A stretch of 64,000 bases of DNA from Aedoeadaptatus acetigenes (GCF_025566985.1 NZ_JAOQJD010000003.1:62001-126000); one strand, 5' to 3'. Positions 52,856 through 62,500 are shown, counted from the stretch's first letter. Program-made: numbers and translations. Notes: generated from the sequence alone by a model not told the origin.

Positions 52856-53768
52856 GGGTCACTCCTTCGTCGTAGAGGGCTTTTGTGGCCTGAAGTTTTT
52901 CCAACACCACGTGCACGTGAAAGTTTACGATGGGATCGGGAATCACTTCGTCCATGCCCTCAAACAGTTCCGTGTAGTGGAACAGTTCTTGAATAATCAA
53001 TTTATTTTCCATGGTTAATTTACTTTCCATAATGTTCATTTGAGACAAAACCCGCAAAGAAACAAAGCATTCGCTGAACAGATCCAGGAGGTTCTCCACG
53101 CCGTAAAGGTCCAGCTCCCGAGCAAAGGGCTCGGTAATTTCCTTTTTTATGAGTTCAAAGGATTCCTGGGTCTTAATCAATTCTTTTTCCAGGGCGTCCA
53201 GCTGCGGCTTTTCGTCGGCGAGAATAATTTCCTCGGAGAGGCGGAAAATATCTTCGTAGGTATGCTCCAGCAGGTTTTCAAAGCTTTTCTTCGGCGTGGG
53301 CCGGGCGATAAAATAGTTGATGAGTAGGGAGACGAAAATACCGAGAAAGGTCCCGATCAGGCGGTTGACGCCGTAGATTAATTGGGATTGATCCGATGAA
53401 AAGCTGGCCACGAAAATAATATTCGTGAGATTAATGAAGCGGTTCATCTTAAACTTCAACAGCGTCAGGATAATAATCACGATGCCGAAGCCGGCGATAA
53501 AGGGGCGAATGTAGATATTATCGGTAATCAGGGCCAAAACATAGCCTAAAACCACGCCCATGACGCAGGTAAACATTCGAAGCCTCACGGCTTTGTGGGT
53601 TTCGTGAACCGAGGGCTGCATGGTGGTCATGGCGGCGATGGCCACAAACAGTGGGGTGTGAAGCCCCAGTATATTCGATAAAAACAATCCGATAACCACG
53701 GCCAATGCCGTCTTAAAGGTGCGCATGCCCACGTGGGGCAGAAATTTTTTATTCGACGGAATGTTCAA
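52848..53768 (-). CDS. aromatic acid exporter family (FUSC/ArAE-like) membrane protein
   Basis: 306 residues from a TTG at 53768 (GGAG 8-9 bases upstream; no earlier ATG). The N-terminal membrane domain has about four to five helices with the family pattern VGMRTFKTALAVVIGLFLSN, PLFVAIAAMTTMQPSVHETHKAVRLR and RLIGTFLGIFVSLLINYF. A cytoplasmic helical C-terminal domain of about 140 residues follows. The substrate is unknown. It is followed by the 550-residue protein. Confidence 0.85.
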   Translation of the reverse strand: MNIPSNKKFLPHVGMRTFKTALAVVIGLFLSNILGLHTPLFVAIAAMTTMQPSVHETHKAVRLRMFTCVMGVVLGYVLALITDNIYIRPFIAGFGIVIIILTLLKFKMNRFINLTNIIFVASFSSDQSQLIYGVNRLIGTFLGIFVSLLINYFIARPTPKKSFENLLEHTYEDIFRLSEEIILADEKPQLDALEKELIKTQESFELIKKEITEPFARELDLYGVENLLDLFSECFVSLRVLSQMNIMESKLTMENKLIIQELFHYTELFEGMDEVIPDPIVNFHVHVVLEKLQATKALYDEGVTHV

Positions 53769-53893
53769 ATTCTATTCTCCTTTTTCACTTCTAGAAAAAG
53801 TATAGCAAACTGAAAAAAAACTGCAAGGGACGCCCCGTTTCAATCGCCCGAATCGGGGTATCATAATAAAAAGTAGTGAGAGGAGACATGACT

Positions 53894-54433
53894 ATGCGTA
53901 TTGAATTTTACGGAAAGAACATTGAAGTAACGCCGGCTTTGAAGAAGCAAGCGGAAAAGAAGTTGTCGAAATTGGACAAGTACTTTGCCGAAGAGGTGAA
54001 AGCGAAAGCCACGTTTTCCGCCACCAAGGGTGATCACACCACCGAGATCACGGTGTTCTTACCCTCCAGCATCGTCCGCGCAGAAGAGACGACACAAGAC
54101 ATGTACGCCTCCATTGATTTGGCCGTGGACGCTCTGGAGCGGCAAGTGCGCAAGTACAAGACCCGCCTGAAACGGCGCAATCAAAATGCCGATACCATTC
54201 GCTTCGAAAACTTCGAACAGGCCATGCCTGAATCGGAAGAAGACGAACAGGGCAAGATTATTTCCAAGAGAAAGCACTTCAAGCTTCTGCCCATGCACGA
54301 AGAAGAAGCCATGCTTCAAATGGAACTCTTGAACCACAATTTCTTCGTCTTCTTAGATGCCGAAGACAGCGAACCGGCCCTGCTTTACAAACGGCGCGAC
54401 GGCAATTTCGGCCGCATCGACTTCGATATTTAA
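53894..54433 (+). CDS. hpf: ribosome hibernation promoting factor, long form
   Basis: 179 residues from the ATG at 53894 (GAGGAG about 9 bases upstream; an ATG at 53888 sits too close). The N-terminal HPF/YfiA domain (MRIEFYGKNIEVTPALKKQAEKK, DMYASIDLAVDALERQVRKYK) and the C-terminal dimerisation domain (HEEEAMLQMELLNHNFFVFLDAE, LYKRRDGNFGRID) identify the long form that joins 70S ribosomes into inactive 100S dimers. Single gene with a terminator downstream. Confidence 0.96.
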   Translation: MRIEFYGKNIEVTPALKKQAEKKLSKLDKYFAEEVKAKATFSATKGDHTTEITVFLPSSIVRAEETTQDMYASIDLAVDALERQVRKYKTRLKRRNQNADTIRFENFEQAMPESEEDEQGKIISKRKHFKLLPMHEEEAMLQMELLNHNFFVFLDAEDSEPALLYKRRDGNFGRIDFDI

Positions 54434-54457
54434 TCCGATACACTCCCCATAATAAAG

Positions 54458-54485
54458 AAACCGGACGCTCTGTCCGGTTTTTAAT
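54458..54485 (+). terminator. terminator of hpf
   Basis: AAACCGGAC and GTCCGGTTT arms with a 5-base loop and T-run on the plus strand. The histidine kinase gene converges on it from the other side. Confidence 0.8.
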
Positions 54486-55755
54486 TTTTGGATTCAATTT
54501 CTTTCGGCAGCTCGATAAAGACCTGGAAGTAGTCTCCGTCGATAATCATGCGAAATTCGCCGCCCAAAATCTCCACCAAGTTTTTTGCAATATAAAGACC
54601 CAGGCCGCTGCCTTCCGTGGTGCGGCTCTTGTCCCCGCGAATAAATTGACTGGACAGCTCGGCGGTGGACTGGTTGATCTTGTTTTTCGACCGATTCTTC
54701 ATATTGAAGTAGATCTTTTCCCCCACCACCGAAGTGTTGGCGGTGACGGTGGTGCCTTCTTTTGCGTATTTGTAGCAATTGGTGAAGAGGTTTTGTACGA
54801 CCCGACTTAAGACATTGCCGTCGGTGTAAATGGGAATGTCTTCCACGTCGGAAGTGTAGGCGAAGTTTAAATTTCTCGATTCGTAATCGGCGGCGACGTC
54901 GCCGTAGATCTGGCCGATTAATTCGTTGAAGTCGATAATCACCGGCTCCAAGGTAACATTGCCGCTGCCTGTCTTTGAGGCTTCAATCAGATTGATGATC
55001 ATGCTCTTGAGCCGCTCGGAATTGCGCCCCAAGATGTGGATGTAGTTTTTCGCCTCGTCGTCCATGACGTCTTTTTTGCTTAAAATATCGGCGTAGTTAA
55101 TGATGCTCGTTAGGGGCGTCTTTAGATCGTGGCTGATATTTGTGATGAGCTCCGTCTTCATTTTCTGGGACTTCACCTGGGCCTGGGCCGCCTGATACAT
55201 GCTGTCTTTGATTCGGGTCAGATCCATTAAGGCCTCGTAGGTTGATTCCTTCATCATGGGCGAAAACACCGTAATGTCCACATAGCTTTGGGTCTCGGCG
55301 ATGGCGGCGCGGAGAATGCGGTTTTGAATGACCTCATCTTCCCCCATAAGCATGAGCCGCAACACGGGCATAATCAAAATGCCGTAGAGCACGGGAAAGC
55401 CCGTAAGCACCATGAAAAAATACAGGATTAAAATAATGTTCACGAAGCAGAAGAAGCCATAGATGGCTTCTTTTTTTATTTCCCGCACCAGATTGACCGT
55501 AAGCCAGGTGCGCGTCGTGGCTCGCATAAAGAGCTTCACGCCCCAAAAGGCCAAGAGGAGCACGAGGGTCGCGAGGCCGTAGAAGGCGGAGCGGGAGGGA
55601 TCGTAGGCCAAGCCGCCGAAAAAGGATGCGAAAAGATTCATGCACCCCATGACGAACCACAGATCCACCCAAATGATTTCCAGATAATTGGTCCGCGCGT
55701 AGGTGTAGGCGCGGGATTTAATTCTTCGGAGAAGCCCCTTGCCGCCTTCGGGCAT
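54481..55755 (-). CDS. sensor histidine kinase
   Basis: 424 residues. Four membrane helices in the first 135 residues (two pairs) have no large outer domain. A coiled linker is followed by H box NISHDLKTPLTSI (His209), N box LFTNCYKYAKEG and G2 EGSGLGLYIAK. The sensor type is unusual for EnvZ-like kinases and suggests a membrane or intramembrane signal. It overlaps the regulator stop by one base. Confidence 0.93.
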   Translation of the reverse strand: MPEGGKGLLRRIKSRAYTYARTNYLEIIWVDLWFVMGCMNLFASFFGGLAYDPSRSAFYGLATLVLLLAFWGVKLFMRATTRTWLTVNLVREIKKEAIYGFFCFVNIILILYFFMVLTGFPVLYGILIMPVLRLMLMGEDEVIQNRILRAAIAETQSYVDITVFSPMMKESTYEALMDLTRIKDSMYQAAQAQVKSQKMKTELITNISHDLKTPLTSIINYADILSKKDVMDDEAKNYIHILGRNSERLKSMIINLIEASKTGSGNVTLEPVIIDFNELIGQIYGDVAADYESRNLNFAYTSDVEDIPIYTDGNVLSRVVQNLFTNCYKYAKEGTTVTANTSVVGEKIYFNMKNRSKNKINQSTAELSSQFIRGDKSRTTEGSGLGLYIAKNLVEILGGEFRMIIDGDYFQVFIELPKEIESKN

Positions 55756-56450
55756 CAGTCCACATCCTCAAACTTGTAGCCCATGCCGTAGACGGACTTA
55801 ATGTAATCGGGCTTTCTCGGATTGATTTCCACCTTGTCCCGCAAATGGGAAATATGCACGGAAATGACTTTTTTCACGTCGTGGGCAGCTTCTTCCCACA
55901 CGATTTCGTAGATTTCGTCGCTGGAAAAGACCCGCCCCTTGTTTTTCATAAGCAGGCGCAGGATCTTGTATTCGTGGGGCGTTAAATTGGCCACTTCCCC
56001 GTCGACCCGCACTTCCTTGGCATTGTCGTTTAAACTGATGCGGCCCACGGTGTAATTGCCGTCGTCGATTTCCGCCGCGCCTAAGGAGGTGTAGCGGCGA
56101 ATGCCGGAATTGACGCGGGCGATGAGTTCCACGGCATTAAAGGGCTTGATAATGTAATCGTCGGCGCCCATGTTCAGGCCGATGATTTTATCGGTAATTT
56201 CACTTTTTGCGCTTAAGATAATAATAGGGATGTTGCTGGTTTCGCGGATTTTTAAAATGGCGGACATGCCGTCCATATTGGGCATCATTAAATCCATTAA
56301 GACCAAATGGATGTCTTCTTCTTTCATGACTTCCAGGGCTTCGAGGCCGTCGTAGGCCGGAAAAACCTTGTAGCCTTCCGCTTCTAAGTAAATTTTTATT
56401 GCAGAGACGATGTCCTTTTCGTCGTCGCAAACCAAAATGTTGTATTGCAT
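55755..56450 (-). CDS. OmpR/VanR-type response regulator
   Basis: 231 residues. Receiver with ILVCDDEKDIVSA and phosphoacceptor Asp53 (LVLMDLMMPNMDG), then YIIKPF. Winged-helix domain with LTPHEYKILRLLMKNKGRVFSSDEIYEIVWEEAAHD and VSVHISHLRDKVE. GAGGAGG precedes the ATG. First gene of a two-gene operon with its kinase. Regulon unknown. Confidence 0.94.
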   Translation of the reverse strand: MQYNILVCDDEKDIVSAIKIYLEAEGYKVFPAYDGLEALEVMKEEDIHLVLMDLMMPNMDGMSAILKIRETSNIPIIILSAKSEITDKIIGLNMGADDYIIKPFNAVELIARVNSGIRRYTSLGAAEIDDGNYTVGRISLNDNAKEVRVDGEVANLTPHEYKILRLLMKNKGRVFSSDEIYEIVWEEAAHDVKKVISVHISHLRDKVEINPRKPDYIKSVYGMGYKFEDVD

Positions 56451-56522
56451 AAATCCTCCTCCATGATGGGTCTATTCTATCATATATATGTTATAATCGC
56501 CTTAGGAGGGAAGAAGGATTCT

Positions 56523-57455
56523 ATGAATAAATTGAAAAGGAAACTCAAAGGTTTCGTTACAAAAAAGCCTTTCGCTTTTTTCGATATCCTTTTCTATCAC
56601 ATATTGAAAAACGATTTGATACAAAAGGCGGCGAGCCTGTCCTATTTTTTTGTCTTGGCCATCTTCCCCTTTTTTATCGCATTATTAAATATTCTAAACG
56701 CGGTGAACCGCAGCTATCTTTCCAAGGTGACGAAGATTATAGACAGTCTGCCTCCGGAGATACAAACCATCGCCGCGAGTTTTTTTAAAGACCTGCAACT
56801 GAACTCGTCTTCGGCGCTCTTGTCGATTTCCTTAATCGGCACCATTTACGTGGCGAGCAAGGGGATTAAGCAGCTCATTAAAAGCATCAACGACGGCCTG
56901 CCCATTACGGAAGACCGAGGTATTTTGGCTCTCACGACCCTGTCTTTTATTACCACCATCGCCCTTTTCGCCCTGGTGATTTTGCTTTTCGTGACCCAAG
57001 TCATCGGCTCGAATGTCATGCACTTTTTATTCCAGTATCTGCAAATGCCGCCGAAGGCCTACAAGCTTATTCGGCGCACCACCACCATCGTGCCCCTGGC
57101 CTATATGTTTTTAAGTTTCTACTGCCTCTACCGCTATTCGCCGAAATGGCCCGAAGGCACGAAGCCGAAGGCCACCATTCATTTGGCCGCCGCTTTGTTT
57201 TCCACCGTGGGCATTTTGCTCTCAAACGCGGTGTTCAGCTATTACGTGGCGAATTTTTCCAATTATTCCAACACCTACGGCTCTTTGGCCGGGATGATTA
57301 TTTTTTTGGTGTGGCTCTATCTCTTCGGCTTGATCCTGCTTTTCGGAAGTTCCGTTCAGGCAAGTCTCTACATTTTACACACGAATGGCGCCCAATGGCC
57401 TCGGGAAGAAACCCTGCTCTCGGGCCTCGTCTCATCGCACACACAAGTGCTCTGA
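56523..57455 (+). CDS. YihY/virulence factor BrkB family membrane protein
   Basis: 310 residues from the ATG at 56523. Six membrane helices with the family pattern LIQKAASLSYFFVLAIFPFFIALLNI, YVASKGIKQLIKSINDG and YGSLAGMIIFLVWLYLFGLILLFGS. The family was once called RNase BN; its real function is unknown. TATAAT at 56500 region and a GAGGG site precede it. The PhzF gene starts 19 bases downstream. Confidence 0.88.
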   Translation: MNKLKRKLKGFVTKKPFAFFDILFYHILKNDLIQKAASLSYFFVLAIFPFFIALLNILNAVNRSYLSKVTKIIDSLPPEIQTIAASFFKDLQLNSSSALLSISLIGTIYVASKGIKQLIKSINDGLPITEDRGILALTTLSFITTIALFALVILLFVTQVIGSNVMHFLFQYLQMPPKAYKLIRRTTTIVPLAYMFLSFYCLYRYSPKWPEGTKPKATIHLAAALFSTVGILLSNAVFSYYVANFSNYSNTYGSLAGMIIFLVWLYLFGLILLFGSSVQASLYILHTNGAQWPREETLLSGLVSSHTQVL

Positions 57456-57474
57456 TCAGTTTATAGGAGTTATT

Positions 57475-58251
57475 ATGAAGCAATTTATCGTCGATACCTT
57501 TACGGAAAAAGTGTTTAAAGGCAATCCCGCCGCGGTTTGCCTGCCCGATCGCCTCTTAACCGATGAGCTAATGCTTGCCATCGCCAACGAAAATAATTTA
57601 TCGGAGACGGCCTTTATCGTTAAAGACCGGGACAGGTACATTCTCCGCTCCTTTACCCCGGAGGAGGAAGTGGATTTTTGCGGCCACGCCACCTTTGCCG
57701 CCGCCTACATCGTGTTTTTGATTTTAGAGCGGGAAGAGGACACGATCTACTTCGAAACAAAATCCGGCACCTTGCCCGTCACGCGGAAAGGTGACATTTA
57801 CAATGTGGATCTGCCGGCTTTTGAGTTGGAAAAAATCTCCGTCACCGACGAGATGGTCGAGGCCGTGGGCGCGCGCCCGAAGGAAGCCTATATGGGCCGG
57901 GATCTGCTTTTGGTCATGGAAGATGACTTCGACTTAACGGGATACGAACCGGATATTTTAAAGATCAGGGCCTTGGACGGCACCATGCTCCACCTGACAA
58001 AGGCGGGCGACGGGGAATACGACTGCTTCTCCCGCTCCTTCGCGCCGAAGCTGGGCGTGGACGAAGATCCCGTTTGCGGCTCCGGTCACTGCCACATTTC
58101 CGTCTACTGGGCACAGAAGTTGAATAAGCCCGACATCCTGGCCTACCAAGCCAGTCGCCGCGGCGGCATTTTGGACACCCATGTGGCGCCGGGCCACGTG
58201 AATTTATCCGGACATGCCGTCATGTTTTACCGAGGCGACATTCATATTTAA
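57475..58251 (+). CDS. PhzF-family isomerase/epimerase-like protein
   Basis: 258 residues from the ATG at 57475 (TAGGAG upstream). The diaminopimelate-epimerase-like double fold is marked by VDTFTEKVFKGNPAAVC, NLSETAFIV with the catalytic Glu44, VDFCGHATFAAAYIV and DPVCGSGHCHISVYWA. Family members isomerise small metabolites, but most have no known substrate; phenazine synthesis is not implied. Cotranscribed with the YihY gene. Confidence 0.9.
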   Translation: MKQFIVDTFTEKVFKGNPAAVCLPDRLLTDELMLAIANENNLSETAFIVKDRDRYILRSFTPEEEVDFCGHATFAAAYIVFLILEREEDTIYFETKSGTLPVTRKGDIYNVDLPAFELEKISVTDEMVEAVGARPKEAYMGRDLLLVMEDDFDLTGYEPDILKIRALDGTMLHLTKAGDGEYDCFSRSFAPKLGVDEDPVCGSGHCHISVYWAQKLNKPDILAYQASRRGGILDTHVAPGHVNLSGHAVMFYRGDIHI

Positions 58252-58261
58252 TCCCTTGCGC

Positions 58262-58297
58262 AAAAAAGCGATCACTCTATCTTGAGCGATCGCTTTT
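58262..58297. terminator. bidirectional terminator between phzF-like and comF
   Basis: AAAAAAGCGATC and GATCGCTTTTT arms around a loop that can itself pair (ACTC/GAG). It serves both converging genes. Confidence 0.75.
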
Positions 58298-58302
58298 TCT
58301 TT

Positions 58303-58932
58303 TTATTCGTAATTTACGTCCCGGGCCTTCATGCACACGATGCCGGTGACGGAGGCCGCTCCGGCGTCCATGCAGGCAATTTCCGCGGCCTTCATGGTGG
58401 CGCCGGTGGTGTAGGTATCGTCCAGCAGGAGGATGTGCTTCTCGGCTACATTTCTCGCGGCGAAGGCGCCTCGCACATTGAGGGCGCGGGCCCCCACGCC
58501 AAGGCCGATTTGATCCTTCACTTTTTTCGTAAGATAAAGGGCCTCGTAAAAGGGAAGCTGCATCCGCTCCGCCATCTCCCCGGCGATGAGCCCCGGTGGA
58601 TTGTAGCCCCGAATCCGCCGCTTCTTCGCCGAAGTGGGCACGCAGACGACAGCATCGAAGGGGCCGAGACTCTCGTGGCGCAAAAAATCCGCCGCTATCT
58701 CGCCGAAGACCTCCGCCCAAAAGCGCTCTTCCCGAAACTTCAATCCCTCGATCATAAAGGACGCCGACCGGTTTTCCCGGAGCAGGGCGTAGACGGGAAA
58801 GGTCTTTTCGCTGTAAATTTCTTCTCCCATAAAGGAAAGGGTGTCCAAACAGCTTTCGCACAGGTGAAATTCGGCCGCCGCCTCTTTTTTGCACATACAG
58901 CAGTCGCCGGATGCGAAAAGTCCCCCTACCAT
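58303..58932 (-). CDS. comF: ComF-family phosphoribosyltransferase-like protein
   Basis: 209 residues from the ATG at 58932 (AGGAGAAGAGAG upstream). An N-terminal zinc-ribbon-like set (CCMCKKEAAAEFHLCESC) precedes the PRTase fold with VCVPTSAKKRRIRGYNPPGLIA and the PRPP loop ILLLDDTYTTGAT. ComF proteins are needed for DNA uptake in competent bacteria. The start overlaps the recD2 stop by 7 bases, so both are coupled. Confidence 0.9.
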   Translation of the reverse strand: MVGGLFASGDCCMCKKEAAAEFHLCESCLDTLSFMGEEIYSEKTFPVYALLRENRSASFMIEGLKFREERFWAEVFGEIAADFLRHESLGPFDAVVCVPTSAKKRRIRGYNPPGLIAGEMAERMQLPFYEALYLTKKVKDQIGLGVGARALNVRGAFAARNVAEKHILLLDDTYTTGATMKAAEIACMDAGAASVTGIVCMKARDVNYE

Positions 58933-61112
58933 TCTCTCTTCTCCTTTAAAATACTGTCCAGATCGGAGTAGCGCCAGCGAATGCGATTGTTTTGCACCAT
59001 GCGCTCCAGTGCCTGAAAGCTCCCGACGATGACCACGAGCTTCCTGGCCCGGGTCACGCCGGTGTAGAGGAGGTTTCGCGTATAGAGCATGGGCGGGCCG
59101 TTTAAAATGGGCATGACCACCACGGGAAATTCCGATCCCTGAGACTTGTGCACGGTGCTGGCGTAGGCGGGCATGAGCTCCGGCAGGTATTCGCTCGTGT
59201 AGGTGCATAGCCTGTCGTCGTAGAGGACCTTGAGCCAGGCGCCGTCCGGATCCACCGCCGTGACCCGACCCAAATCGCCGTTAAAGACGCCCTCGCCCTC
59301 ATTGTCGAAGACTTTGTTTTGCGACTTCCAGGGCATTTGGTAATTGTTTTTCGTCTGCATCACCTTGTCGCCGACGCAGTAGGTGAAGCCGCGGCTCGCG
59401 AGGCCCTTCTTTCCGGGATTCAAGGTCTTTTGCAAGGCTTCGTTTAAATGCTCGATGCCGCAGATCCCTTTCTTCATGGGAGCCAAGACCTGAATGTCTT
59501 CCATGGGATCCACGCCGTAGTAGGCGGGAAGGCGGTTTTTCACCAGATCACAAATAAGTTGCAGGGCTTTGTTGGGATCGCTCTCTTCTATGAAAAAGAA
59601 ATCCGTGCCCTTTTCGTTAACCTGAGGCAACTTGCCGCGGTTGATGCGGTGGGCATTTTTTACGATGTAGGAGGTTTCCGCCTGGCGAAACACTTCGTCC
59701 AATTGCACGGAAGGCACTTCCCCGGAATCCAAAATATCCTTCAGCACATTGCCCGCCCCCACAGGAGGCAGCTGATCCACGTCGCCGACGAGAATCAGGC
59801 GGGTCTTTTCCTTTAACGACGTGAGCACGTCCCGCATCAAAAGCAGATCGATCATGCTGGCCTCGTCGATAATCAACACGTCGGCGTCGATGTCGTCGCC
59901 GGAGACGATGGAGTTTGTGCCCTCTTCGTCAATGTAGTCGTATTTTAGGAGGCGGTGAATGGTAGAGGCGCCTCTACCCGTGGCCTCTTCCATGCGCTTC
60001 GCAGCGCGGCCCGTCGGCGCCGCCAAGGCGATGGAAAGATTCAGACGATCCATGGCATCGACGATGGCCCGAAGGGTGGTGGTCTTTCCCGTGCCGGGCC
60101 CGCCGGTAATGACGAGGAGGTGGGAATCCACCGCCCGCATGAGGGCTTCTTTTTGTTTTTCCGCCAAGGTCATGTCCAGCTTTTCGCACACGGCATTGAC
60201 CATGTCCTCCGCCATGTGCTCGGCCAGATCCACTTTGCCCCGCTTTTTAATTTCCCGCGCCACCAGTTGCTCGGCGCGGAAGTAATTGAGGAAGTAGATT
60301 TTCACCACGCCGCCGCGCTGGGCCAGGTAGATGTCCGGATCCACGGCGAGGATTTGAAGAAATTCTTCCACAAAGGCCACGTCCATCGTTAAAACCCGAG
60401 CCGCCTCTTCCATTAACAGGTCCTTGGGCAGGTAGCAGTTGCCGTCCAAGACCCCGTTGGTCAGGACGTATTTCATACAGGCGACGATGCGCTTCGGGTC
60501 GTCTTCCGCCATGCCGATTTTTCTCGCAATGCCGTCGGCCTTTAAAAAGCCGAAGCCCCGCACCTTCCCCGCCAAGGCGTAGGGATCTTTTTCGATCACG
60601 GCCGGGGCGTCTTTTCCGAAGACTTTGTAAATGGCCATGGCTTCTTTGTTGGTGAGGTCGAAGGCCGCCGCGTCCAGAAAGAAATCCCGCATGTCCTTCT
60701 GCTCTTTTAAGGCTTCCAAAATCACGGCAAGCTTTTTCTTGCCGATTCCTTCCACCTCTTTCAACCGCTCGGGATTTTCTTCGATGACCTGAAGGGTGTC
60801 CTCGCCAAAGGTGGCCACGATTCGCTTCGCCGTCACCTTTCCCACATGGGGAATAAGGCCGCCGGAAAGGTAAGCGGTAATGGCTTCCTTTCCTCGCGGC
60901 CTTATTTTTTCCGCCCGATCAAAGGCGAACTGCTCCCCGTACTTCGGGTGGTAAATCAGCTCGCCTTCCAGACGCAAATGTTCTTTTTCATGGAAGGCCA
61001 TGGACGTGCCCACGATGACGATGTCCGTATCCGCCGTAATAAATTTGGCGACGGTGTAGCCATTGCCCTCGTTTCGAAAAATAATATGATCCAAAACGCC
61101 TTCGATGATCAC
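58926..61112 (-). CDS. recD2: ATP-dependent RecD2-like DNA helicase
   Basis: 728 residues, normal for RecD2, starting at GTG 61112. An N-terminal OB/HhH region (GLIPHVGKVTAKRIVATFG, LKEVEGIGKKKLAVIL) is followed by the SF1B helicase: Walker A GGPGTGKTT (337-345), LIIDEASMID, LVGDVDQLPPVGAG, and at the C-terminus STVHKSQGSEFPVVVMP and YTGVTRARKLV. It is a 5'-3' helicase without RecBC. Linked to comF; metK lies upstream. Confidence 0.96.
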   Translation of the reverse strand: MIIEGVLDHIIFRNEGNGYTVAKFITADTDIVIVGTSMAFHEKEHLRLEGELIYHPKYGEQFAFDRAEKIRPRGKEAITAYLSGGLIPHVGKVTAKRIVATFGEDTLQVIEENPERLKEVEGIGKKKLAVILEALKEQKDMRDFFLDAAAFDLTNKEAMAIYKVFGKDAPAVIEKDPYALAGKVRGFGFLKADGIARKIGMAEDDPKRIVACMKYVLTNGVLDGNCYLPKDLLMEEAARVLTMDVAFVEEFLQILAVDPDIYLAQRGGVVKIYFLNYFRAEQLVAREIKKRGKVDLAEHMAEDMVNAVCEKLDMTLAEKQKEALMRAVDSHLLVITGGPGTGKTTTLRAIVDAMDRLNLSIALAAPTGRAAKRMEEATGRGASTIHRLLKYDYIDEEGTNSIVSGDDIDADVLIIDEASMIDLLLMRDVLTSLKEKTRLILVGDVDQLPPVGAGNVLKDILDSGEVPSVQLDEVFRQAETSYIVKNAHRINRGKLPQVNEKGTDFFFIEESDPNKALQLICDLVKNRLPAYYGVDPMEDIQVLAPMKKGICGIEHLNEALQKTLNPGKKGLASRGFTYCVGDKVMQTKNNYQMPWKSQNKVFDNEGEGVFNGDLGRVTAVDPDGAWLKVLYDDRLCTYTSEYLPELMPAYASTVHKSQGSEFPVVVMPILNGPPMLYTRNLLYTGVTRARKLVVIVGSFQALERMVQNNRIRWRYSDLDSILKEKREW

Positions 61113-61119
61113 AAAGTCC

Positions 61120-62304
61120 CTACTTTCTGTTTTTTAATGCCTCGCGAATGGCTTCCACCTTGTTCGTTTCTTCCCATGGTGCCGTGACATCTTCGCGGCC
61201 GAAGTGGCCATAGGCGGCGACGTCTTTGTAAATGGGGCGCAGAAGATCCAAATCGCGAATGATCGCTGCAGGACGCAGGTCGAATACGTCGTGAACCAGC
61301 GCTTCGATTTCGTTATCGGAAAGATCCGAGGTGCCGTAGCTTTCCACGTAGACGGACAGAGGCTTGGCGATGCCGATGGCGTAGCTCAAGCCGATTTCGC
61401 ATTTGTCGCAAACGCCTGCGGCCACGAGGTTTTTCGCCACGTAGCGGGCGGCGTAAGCGGCGGAGCGGTCGACTTTTGTCGGGTCTTTGCCGCTGAAGCA
61501 ACCGCCGCCGTGACGGGCGTAGCCGCCGTAGGTATCCACGATGATCTTGCGGCCCGTGAGGCCCGCATCGGCCACCGGTCCCCCTTCCACGAAGCGGCCC
61601 GTGGGATTGATGTAGATCTTCGTGTCGTCGTCCATCCACTTGTCGGCGACCACGGGGTCGATGACGTATTTTTCGATGTCTTTTCGAATGGTATCCAGAT
61701 CCACCTCCGGATCATGTTGGGTGCTGACCACAATGTTTTCCAGGCGCACCGGTTTGCCGTCGTGGTATTCCACGGTGACTTGGGTCTTGCCGTCGGGACG
61801 CAGGTAGGTCAAGGTGCCTTCCTTGCGCACGTCGGAAAGTTTCTTGGCCATTTTGTGGGCGAGAGAAATGGGCAGGGGCATGAGCTCTTCCGTTTCTCTG
61901 CAGGCGTAGCCGAACATAATCCCCTGATCCCCGGCACCGAAGGCGTCCAGTTCGTCGGTGCCCGCTTCTTTAAAGCGGTCCACGCCCATGGCGATGTCCG
62001 GAGATTGTTCCTTAATGGCGGAAATCACCGCCACGGATTCGGCTTCGAAGCCGTTTTGCACGCCGTGAACGTAGCCGATGTCCGTTAAGGTTTGGCGAAC
62101 CACATTGGTGAAGTCCACATAGGCATTGGTGGAAATTTCACCGGTGATCACCACCATGCCCGTGGATACCAAGCTTTCGCAAGCCACGCGGGCGTTTTTG
62201 TCTTTTGCGAGAATCGCATCTAAAATTCCGTCGGAAATTTGGTCGCACACCTTGTCCGGGTGGCCTTCAGTGACCGATTCCGAGGAAAATAACCATTTAT
62301 TCAT
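61120..62304 (-). CDS. metK: S-adenosylmethionine synthetase
   Basis: 394 residues from the ATG at 62304 (GAGGAGG 6 bases upstream). Signatures: FSSESVTEGHPDKVCDQISD, GAGDQGIMFGYAC, NPTGRFVEGGPVADAGLTGRKI and GGGCFSGKDPTKVDRS. It makes SAM from methionine and ATP. A SAM-I riboswitch and terminator precede it, giving feedback control by its product. The next gene, recD2, starts 8 bases after the stop. Confidence 0.98.
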   Translation of the reverse strand: MNKWLFSSESVTEGHPDKVCDQISDGILDAILAKDKNARVACESLVSTGMVVITGEISTNAYVDFTNVVRQTLTDIGYVHGVQNGFEAESVAVISAIKEQSPDIAMGVDRFKEAGTDELDAFGAGDQGIMFGYACRETEELMPLPISLAHKMAKKLSDVRKEGTLTYLRPDGKTQVTVEYHDGKPVRLENIVVSTQHDPEVDLDTIRKDIEKYVIDPVVADKWMDDDTKIYINPTGRFVEGGPVADAGLTGRKIIVDTYGGYARHGGGCFSGKDPTKVDRSAAYAARYVAKNLVAAGVCDKCEIGLSYAIGIAKPLSVYVESYGTSDLSDNEIEALVHDVFDLRPAAIIRDLDLLRPIYKDVAAYGHFGREDVTAPWEETNKVEAIREALKNRK

Positions 62305-62327
62305 CTTTACCTCCTCATTGATTCCAT

Positions 62328-62354
62328 AAAAAAAGCCTGCACGCGGCAGGCTTT
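62328..62354 (-). terminator. metK: expression-platform terminator of the SAM riboswitch
   Basis: GCCTGC and GCAGGC arms extended by AAA/TTT, then T7 on the minus strand, between the aptamer and the metK ribosome site. Confidence 0.9.
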
Positions 62355-62357
62355 CAT

Positions 62358-62452
62358 TCTTATCTTTCAGACCTGTCGCGTCTGTAGGATTTAGCACCAA
62401 AAAAGGTTGCCGGGTTTCACAGTGCCTATTCACTCCACCGCTCTTAATAAGA
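62358..62452 (-). ncRNA. SAM-I (S-box) riboswitch
   Basis: On the minus strand, P1 TCTTAT/ATAAGA encloses the S-box core: AAGAGCGGTGGAG, GTGAAACCCGGCAACC, GGTGCTAAATCCTACAG and TGAAAGATAAG. These match the S-box consensus. When SAM binds, the terminator at 62328-62354 forms and metK is off. Confidence 0.95.
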
Positions 62453-62500
62453 ATGTTCAACAATGATATCAGTATAGACGAATCAAAGAGAAATTGCAAG

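Noticed and set aside
61204..62088. Plus-strand frame of 294 codons
   Set aside because: Antisense shadow of metK.
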